Shown here: piece by piece, positions 56,741 to 64,000 of the stretch
Layout: each line of letters opens with the position of its first letter
Numbering within the stretch: position 1 is the stretch's first letter
Origin: Amblyomma americanum
Taxonomy: Eukaryota > Arthropoda > Arachnida > Ixodida > Ixodidae
Assembly: GCF_052857255.1 (NCBI RefSeq)
Contig: NC_135498.1
Location: 157,299,961-157,363,960, forward strand
DNA length: 64,000 bases
Direction of reading: 5' to 3'
Made by a program: the position numbers and the translations under genes
The notes under the pieces: generated by a model
Told to the model about the DNA's origin: nothing
What the model saw: the letters and a program-made list of their open reading frames with translations, nothing else
Database searches by the model: none

Positions 56741-59700
56741 GCTATAGCACTTTCTGCTATACTTTTGATATTTCCTCTACGTTGCGTTCTTTCCCTGTTT
56801 GTTAGAACTCTTACCCTTACAAAGTCTTTTCTGACTGGCTTGTAAAATCATTAAAAGGCGTTTACATGATAAACCTGCACCATGGTTTACTCTGAATTAA
56901 ATCGTGACGTAATCATATGCATGGCGGAAATCCAAATACCTAATTTCAGGTCATACTTTAACCGACGTTTAATGGTCTTTAAAGTACTATTGCTTTGAAA
57001 GGAGCAACCTGATAATTTAATAGGTTAGCTTTTTAAGCAGAACCTATCCAATCTTTCAGTGGCGGCGAAAAGAAAAAATTCTCTTACTCCCTCTTTTAGG
57101 TGCATTTTACGGAACCCCTGATGATCGCAATTAATTTGGGGCGCTCCGTTTCGACTTTCTCCATGCCAGTCTTCGTCTTTGGCGCGACAGATGCGTTTAT
57201 TGCTACTTTCACTTTGCGACTCTCTGGGAATGTCGCCGTAATGCATTCGCGTTGCTGCGAAATAAGCACCTTTTCTAAAAGCCTTCGCAGTGAACCTCTG
57301 CGTGCGTCCCCTACGCTTGCCGAGCAGCGTCTTTCCCGACGCGCCCTTACTTTGCCTACGCGGCGTTATGTGCTTGGGCGCGACAAGAGCAATGGTGTAA
57401 CCGACAGCTGCTGCGCTGGCAGGCGACGAAACAGCGCTGCAAAAAACAAACAAATAGAGCTGTGGCCTGACGGCGCCAGCCCCGCGCACAAAGCAAAGGA
57501 GGAGCAAAAAGAGGGAGCCCGCAGCAAAGTTGAGAGGGAAGGGCAACCCCTGAATGAAGACCGCGCGACGACAGCGTGGCGAACTGGGGAAGCGTGCCGG
57601 GGTGGGAAGGGAAGAAGCGAGAGGTTGCGCGCGCAATCCCGTTTATGACGGGGCACACCGCTCGTATACCGTGTTTTTTCGGCCTCAAGCTGACGCTACG
57701 TCGGGAGAGTGTTCGCGGGGAAGCGGAGCTTGCGAAGCGTGCTAAGAAATCTTACAGCAAGAGCGCGGCCACAAGCTGTGCATTGTGCCGCCAATTTTTT
57801 TTTTTTTAAGGTTTAGCATATGATAGTTTGTAATTCACGTATCTTCTGCTGCGTTTCTAACTTCTTGCTGTGTTATCTAAAATGTCTAATGTAAGAAGAA
57901 TTATGAAATTGAGGCAGTACACAGGTATATTATATTTCCTATTGGCTCACATGGTTTACTTGCACTGTTAAGAAAGTGAAAAAGAGCTTAACAGTGCTTT
58001 CCTGCCTGTTGCAATGTACGGCATACGCGTGTTTTATCGGCCACCACCGTAAAAGTTGCTCACACTGGTCCTCACCATTTTGACAGCTCCTGAAAACGAC
58101 GGACGCGATACCACTGCTGCCATATTCACTAAACAGCATCCTAGGTTCCAAAAAGCAGCTGCGAAAGAGCTTTTTAGAGCTTTATTCCTGCGTCTATGGC
58201 TTGTGCTGCTGCGATTTCGTTGTACAGTACATTGGACAAGTTTTCTATTTCCGAGTCACAGGAGTTATCAGGTGCGGAAATAGCGTGTACCGACGTTAAA
58301 GTGCCTGAGAAACTCAAATAAATTCGCATTGTTCGACCACATGATTAATAGTGAATTCTTAGAGGCATTGCTATATGGTCAGTACTGAGTAGCCTGATTT
58401 GCATCGACGTTGACGTAGCGTGTGGTCAATAAAATCTTCACCGTAAGCCTGGTGATTAATCAAGGTGCTTTGAAGGTGTGCTCAAAGAGGAAGTCTGGGC
58501 AGTGTGCTCCAGGAGGTTTCGTAGAACTAGTCAGCACGAATCTTTGTGGGAGCTGTGTCCGCTCTCATGTTTTCATTGAGGGTGCCGTTAAATACTCTCG
58601 TTATCAAGATATGACATTTAAAGGGTTCTAGTGCAGTGATAAAAGACCTCCCATTAAAGAACGCAAAAGAAATGGAAGGAAGCTAAAGCAATATCTGTGG
58701 CAGACAAGAAACAAAAATGTGAGAGAAACAAATGTACTAAGGTGCAAACGAAGTAACAGCATGAAGGCGATATCCGTTGGGAAGAAAACAGATGCTAAGG
58801 TTTTGCGGTTGATGAGTATAAGAGTGGCTGGGTAGAAATACTGCATCCTTGAGGAGGGAGAGAAATTTACGTGACGTTTGTTCGATCGTTAGTTTTTTCC
58901 GCCAATTTATTTATTAACTGGCGCACCAAATTTCAATATATTGATTATAATTTTAAAATATTCATTTTAGATATGGCTTCGCCCATGTAAATCATTTTAT
59001 TAAGAGCAAACAGCCTTTCCGCTCAACGGCGCCTCCTTTTCACTCACTGTATTAAAAAAACAAACCTTGAAGCAAGGTGAAACATCCGTGTAGGACGGAA
59101 CTCAGAGCCCTAACACACAAATAAAGTGGCCATGGCGCGTCATTTTTTTTTTTGGCCAACGAGCATGTTTTTCTTTAGAGAGGGCCACTTTAGACGGAAG
59201 CAGCGTCCGAGTGAAGGAGCACCGGATTCCCGCATCAGCTTCCGTTTTCTGCAGCTAATGCTATTCGCTCATTTCTTTCTTTATTTACGCTTTATCCGCG
59301 GTGCCCCTCGGGGCATGCCGGTCGGAAGAGGTGGAGAGGAATTTGCCAGAATTCATTTTGAAACTCAGCGAAGAGGCTTCGACTTCGCACCGAGACTCAC
59401 GGCGCCCGAACGAAAAACACGAGCTAACACGGAGCAACGGAAGGAGCCTACGCAGATTACGCTCTTCTCGACAACCAGATAACACGAAAAGGCGCTCTGC
59501 AACGGAAATAGCCGAATTCGCGTGGGCAGTGCGGCGGCTGCAATGAGCGCATTTCTGCTGTTGACAAGTACGAAAACAGCCGCTCTGCTCGCGCTGCGAA
59601 TAAGCGTGGATAAACGCTGAGGAGACCCTCCGAAAAGCGGATCGTGAATTTGAAATTACGCCTGGCATGCAATAAACGAGGTGTCTTAACATCGGCGCCG

Positions 59701-60181
59701 TGCCGAAATGCCAAACACGCTGCACGTATTTGTATTTTAAATTCTCTCTTACAGAGTGGCTTTGATTTGACTTGTCCAACAAACGAGGCATGCGCTTCTG
59801 AATTCACTCAAGTTATGCCGGCAGCCTCAAGGCGCACTGACAATCTACTATGGTGACAACAAATGAAGTTCAAACTCTAATAATTCCTTAGAGGGATGAG
59901 AGGGGCAAAGAGCTGTCGAAGTAGGTTTAAGCGGGCGCGACCATTTCTCGCGATGAAACCACTGCAATGCAACTTGCTGCAGCGGCATAGACACCAATCA
60001 AAGTAGAAAAAAGCGTCAAATTACGGCTGCTGTGACGCCTTCAGTGTCAGTGAGACGAATTTAATTGAGAAGTAAGCAGAGTAAATCGAACAGCAAAGTA
60101 ACAGCCTTTTGCGCACTCTTCATGGTTACAGACGAGCTGAATAGATATCGCAGTGGCGCCTTTGCGATATCTCCAACCGTA

Positions 60182-60612
60182 GGAGCGTGGCCGTCTAACT
60201 TTCGTGGTGCGTTAAAGTTTGTCGCGTTTGGCTGATGTCTAGATCGACATATTATTGGATGCGTACCGTCTTTGTTGTGTCTACTCGCAAACTGGATGTG
60301 GCAAAAATATCTATGAACGGAACATCCGTTTACTGCTCGCTGTAGAACTGCCGACAGTTGCCTCCTATTTGTGTCTGAAGTGCGCGTTCCGAGTGAGTGG
60401 GCGCTTCTTCGCTTCGTTGAACAGTTTCTTGTAAAAGAAGAGGATGGTAATTCCGTTCCTCCAAGAGATTAAGCATTTCGTCTTCCGTTGATTTTAAAAA
60501 CTATGAGTCGTTATCTCAGGGCGCCTAAGACATTGCTTTGCTGAGCGCAAGCTCACGGGGTACGAATAATTACCGGGGTGGCTGTACCTCAACGGAGGCT
60601 AAGGGAGAAGAC
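60182..60612 (+). repeat. direct repeat, copy 2
   Basis: Same orientation as 56355-56740, about 3.8 kb downstream. It carries extra sequence at about 60205-60260 (TTAAAGTTTGTCGCGTTTGG and following). Neither copy codes for a recognisable protein. Confidence 0.92.
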
Positions 60613-61879
60613 ACTCGAGCACCCAGAAGCGTTGTGCCAATAGTACGTTTTGAAACTTCGAAATCAATACGAAAGTTACAAATATGGACTCTGATATCAA
60701 TTAGTTACGTAAAAAGTTTGGTTCTTCGTAATAGAATTCTTATTTTTGAATGAGACAACGCTCATTTTTACTGAATATCGGCGAATTGAGCCACTCAGCA
60801 AAAGACATCGTTCTGATGAATAAGGTTACAAATTTCAATAATTACATTTATGTTAACGAGATTAAACAGCCTCCTTCTTAAAGCTGCTGACGACCCCGTT
60901 CAGGGTTGAAACAAATGTGTTGCGCACTGTTCAACCGTAATTCTCCTATCAAAAATAAGAAATCGGAGCTTGTTCCAGGTTAAAAAAAACATAAACAGCA
61001 CTTGCCGTAGTATAGAAATGCCAGTCTTCTGCGTGACTCAGTAAATGAATTTCTCTTCGTACACTCACCATTCTGCATCCAGTGCAAACGCCATTTTTGC
61101 TTAGCAATTATGTAGGAAGCATCGCTGGCATATCTTTGTTATAGTTGCGACTGTGAGAGCCCATGCACTGTTCTCCAATAGTCACATGATCATAACTGGT
61201 CTTCTGCTAAGTCTCATATAACCATACAGCCGCTTTCCTTTATGAGTTGCGCGCATGTTTAAGCCCCCCGGGACTTTATATTTGTATAAATTCACAAAAT
61301 ATTCTGAGAACACTTGAAATACTTCAATTCCTTTCAATATATCGACAGCTCCTGCTGTAAGTACCCGTAAAACGCCGGTGGTGAAAGACAATGCAGAGTT
61401 GCGAATCAAGCGCCATAAAGCGGCCACGGTACACTTAATTCAGCGCACCACTGATTCCACCCCCGCCCCACCCCTCATTAATATTTAAAAATAAGCTGTG
61501 CTGTTTGCTCGCAGGGCGTAAGTACCCGATTTTTTTCTCGTTGCTGGGCAGTTGCCTCGTCTCGGTCAGCCGTCACTGAATAGGATGAAATACAGGCGAA
61601 TGTAACGCATACCGCCACGAACTATTTACACCAAAACGCGCTTGACAGCTGCGGCTTATGCGAAAAAATGGTGCGCGGATCTGCTACTTTGATTTGTCGC
61701 TACGGGTGAAACGGAACGCATATTTTCTGCGTAGATTAGAGCCAATGCTAGCAAATCCACCCCGGGATACACGCCGGGCGTCCGCAAGTCTTCGTATCTG
61801 TTCAAATATTCAAGATATATGGGCAACCTAGCTTTCGAATCAGATGCGGACATTATGCTTGTGATACTCCATTCATATC

Positions 61880-64000
61880 AGTTCCTCGGCTGTTTTTTAA
61901 CTATAACCTGTCTCAGGTTAATCGCGAGCTGTTCCGACTAGCAAGGTCTAGTGGTAAAGAACAGATTTTTGAGTTCGTCATGTCCAAAAATGGGAAGGTC
62001 CTTGCAAAGCAGTCCGAAGGCGCACCTTTCATTCGCATCAACAAGCTTTCGGATCTTGAAAAACTAACATAACCATGTCTGACATTGGTTTCGTGAAATG
62101 TTCCGATTTTCCTGAATTCCAGAAGTTATTTCAGCATAACACAGGCAAATCATTTATGTTTACTCGTGTTAATATTCGCAGTATACGGAAACACTGGGGC
62201 CATTTTTGTGCGCTAACTCTCCCATTTCATTCAAGTTTGGACGTTGTTTCTCTCGCGGAAGTGAACGTTTCGTAAGATGTGTTATCACATTTCTCGCTGC
62301 CAGGTTACAAGTTATATTCTTACACTCGTCTACAACGAACAGGAGGAGGAATTGTAGTTTTTGTTAAAGTCTCTTGGTTCGTTTCTGAAATTAGTATTCC
62401 TTTTTCTCAAGCAGAAGTGGTTGCGCTCCGCCTAAGTGCACATTAGTTGTCGTTGGTTCTTCTCGCAATTTACCGCCTTCCGTGTTGTAACGGTCGAATC
62501 TTTTTAGCTGAGCTTGATTCTGCAATATCGTCATTCTACCGCGAAGAACACTTGTGCATTGTCGGTGATGTGAAGATCGATATTCGACGCTCCACTGTGC
62601 CAACAGTCGCAGATTATCGGGACACCTTATCACAGAGGCGACTAGAGACTAATATCCACAGCCCTACACGTGAGGAATGCTTATCTGGGCAGCTGGTCCA
62701 GTCTTGCTTCGACCACATAAACGTGCGTTCTCAAAACCTTTCGGTGCGGTCTGCTGTGGTTGAAGTCAAGCTTGCAGACCACTATTTTCGTTTTCTGCTC
62801 GCTAACAGATGGTTCCAGCCACCCTGAATCTATGGGCAGCCAGCAAAATGTATCAGAACTTGATTATAAGCGTCTTGATTAAAGAATAGCAAAGTATGAT
62901 TGGTATTGTCTTATTGATAGTGTGTCCCCTGCAGAATTATATGACAGTTTTGTCGAGGTTTTTCGTTCGCACGAAGCCGATTCTTCACGCAAGGTGATAG
63001 TTAAGCAGCGAAATTTCGACAATAAGTGGTTTATTGTTTATGGTTTATGGGGATTTAACGTCCCAAAGCGACTCAGGCTATGAGAGACGCCGTAGTGAAG
63101 GTCTCCAGAAATTTCGACCACCTGGGGTTTTTTTACGTGCACTGACATCGCACAGAACCCGGGCCTCTAGAATTTCGCCTCCATCGAAATTCGACTGCCG
63201 CGGCCGGGATCGAACCCGCGTCTTTCGGGCCGGCAGCCGAGCGCCGTAACCACTCAGCCACTGCTCTGGGCTCGATCTAGACGTGCCCCAAACGGTTCTG
63301 AACTACAACTGCAGTTTAAACGTGAACGAAACAGTGTTAGTGTCATGATCCGTCTGGCCAAGCGCAACCACTTTAGGTCTCAGTTTAACGAAGCTCGTTT
63401 TAACAGCAAGAAAACATGGTTATTGATGATTAATCTGAAATTAGTGATTTATAATGATACGTATTTATCTCCCATTTCCGTAAATATGGACAGTGCATTG
63501 CGAATGACTTTAACAAAATATTTGCTCTGGTCTATGGCGCATCTCGAACCTGGCCTACCGCCTGTCCTATGCCTCCCAGTGTGATGGAAACTGCTGTTCT
63601 GCCTGATATTACCGAAAGTGATTTAAGGTGTATTCTTTTCAGTCTTAAACGTAGCAAATCTCATAATCATGACGACCTCGAGGTTTCTGAATTGTGCAGA
63701 AATTTTGAAGCGATTAAAGGTGTCCAACTAGTTATCCTTAAGAGTATCATTTCCAGCGGTATAAAACCGACTTCAACGAAAACTGCTTAAGTTATACCTT
63801 TGTACAAGGGTGGCTCCAGAAACATCATGAGTCATTACCGACCCATCTCTATTCTCCCATGCATCGACCAAATTTTTGAAAGCTTCTACTACTTACCATG
63901 ACGATTTTTTTGAATACGCACAGTGTTCTATCACCTTGTCAGTATGGCTTCACACCAGGAAAAGGAACAACAGATATTCTTGAAGAATTCTCAGACATAC
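61880..64000 (+). mobile_element. CR1/Jockey-type LINE with ORF1 end, endonuclease and RT start; runs off window
   Basis: The ORF1 C-terminus reads QVNRELFRLARSSGKEQIFE, then SKNGKVLAKQSEG and FIRINKLSDLEKLT with a stop (about 61912-62069). The ORF2 endonuclease starts at 62075 (MFTRVNIRSIRKHWGHF, SSLDVVSLAEVNV). It continues through FSLPGYKLYSYTRLQRTGGG and AIYRLPCCNG to IVGDVKIDIR (GDxN reads GDVK) and KLADHYF (the DH pair). The RT begins near 63580 (SDLRCILFSLKRSKSHNHDD), VIPLYKGGSRN is at about 63793-63825, SHYRPISILPCIDQIFE next, and the window ends inside the palm. A SINE interrupts the linker at 63033-63272. Stops and frameshifts are present. Confidence 0.85.
63033..63272 (-). mobile_element. 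tRNA-headed SINE, second subfamily
   Basis: The minus-strand head GCAGTGGCTGAGTGGTTACG (63264-63245, A-box) and GCGGGTTCGATCCCGGCCGC (63220-63201, B-box) are intact. The body has TGCGATGTCAGTGCACGTAA (63154-63135) and CCAGGTGGTCGAAATTTCTG. The tail is ACGTTAAATCCCCATAAACC then ATAAACAATAAA. Head and central domain match the other SINE, but the 3' half and tail differ, so this is a separate subfamily. Confidence 0.9.

Larger units (their letters stand above)
55956..61879 (+). other. presumed TMTC1-like intron 1, with duplicated block, no second exon seen
   Basis: It begins GTGAGTGTGG. I looked for the next conserved TMTC segment (a LNY..GxxPxGFHxxN-like stretch) on the plus strand and did not find it. 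Open frames at 57025-57648 (both strands), 59126-59482 and 59285-59791 lie in GC-rich patches and show no motif. If the gene model is right, this intron extends beyond 8 kb and includes the LINE at the window end. Confidence 0.6.

Noticed and set aside
57025..57660. Opposed open frames of 203 and 182 codons as a host gene
   Set aside because: Both strands are open through a GC-rich patch, neither shows a motif, and there are no consensus splice sites tying them to the TMTC1-like exon.
59285..59791. 168-codon reverse frame as a gene
   Set aside because: Composition is Arg/Ser/Cys-rich with no motif, it overlaps other open frames, and it lies in the presumed intron.

Overview
The window reads as repeat-dense arthropod nuclear DNA, most probably from a hard (ixodid) tick. 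This rests on three things: the mix of transposon families (RTE/BovB-type, CR1/Jockey-type and I-clade LINEs, Penelope-like elements, a Gypsy LTR element, piggyBac and a Helitron remnant); tRNA-headed SINEs that resemble those described from ticks; and one recognisable animal gene with a eukaryotic splice donor. Species assignment is inference. No bacterial-type operon, rRNA gene, stand-alone tRNA gene or CRISPR array was seen.

Layout. 1-1082: decayed piggyBac transposase. 2.3-4.8 kb: reverse-strand CR1/Jockey-type LINE. 6.5-7.1 kb: RTE 3' end. 7.2-10.9 kb: forward LINE split by a palindromic Penelope-like element and by a mini-RTE made of 5' and 3' ends only. 11.5-13.5 kb: I-clade LINE with RNase H. 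13.8-19.7 kb: nearly full-length reverse-strand Gypsy element with paired LTRs and a 4-bp target duplication, but broken genes. 20.7-23.3 kb: reverse LINE holding a second palindromic Penelope-like element with a GIY-YIG domain. 24.4-24.6 kb: (CATC)n satellite. 25.2-27.3 kb: the best preserved LINE reverse transcriptase. 29.3-30.6 kb: Helitron N-terminal remnant cut by a SINE. 30.9-32.8 kb: two I-clade LINE 3' ends in opposite orientation. 32.8-34.7 kb: compact LTR element carrying a Gag-like ORF and no pol. 35-44 kb: LINE tails, simple repeats and a foldback element. 44.8-47.2 kb: reverse LINE with a third Penelope-derived palindrome. 47.5-51.3 kb: two RTE copies tail-to-tail around a trinucleotide repeat, one carrying a SINE with a 5-bp target duplication. 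53.1-53.6 kb: another I-clade 3' end. 54.2-55.96 kb: GC-rich promoter/5' region and first coding exon of a TMTC1-like protein. 56-61.9 kb: its presumed intron, with a duplicated ~0.4-kb block. 61.9-64 kb: a LINE that runs off the end.

The TMTC1-like exon is the only convincing host coding sequence. Everything else recognisable is mobile DNA, mostly dead (stops, frameshifts, lost catalytic residues) and deeply nested. The most interesting structures are the repeated inverted organisation of the Penelope-like copies, the gag-only LTR element whose two LTRs differ by a perfect hairpin arm, and the RTE deletion derivative. Stretches listed as 'other' hold nothing I could identify.
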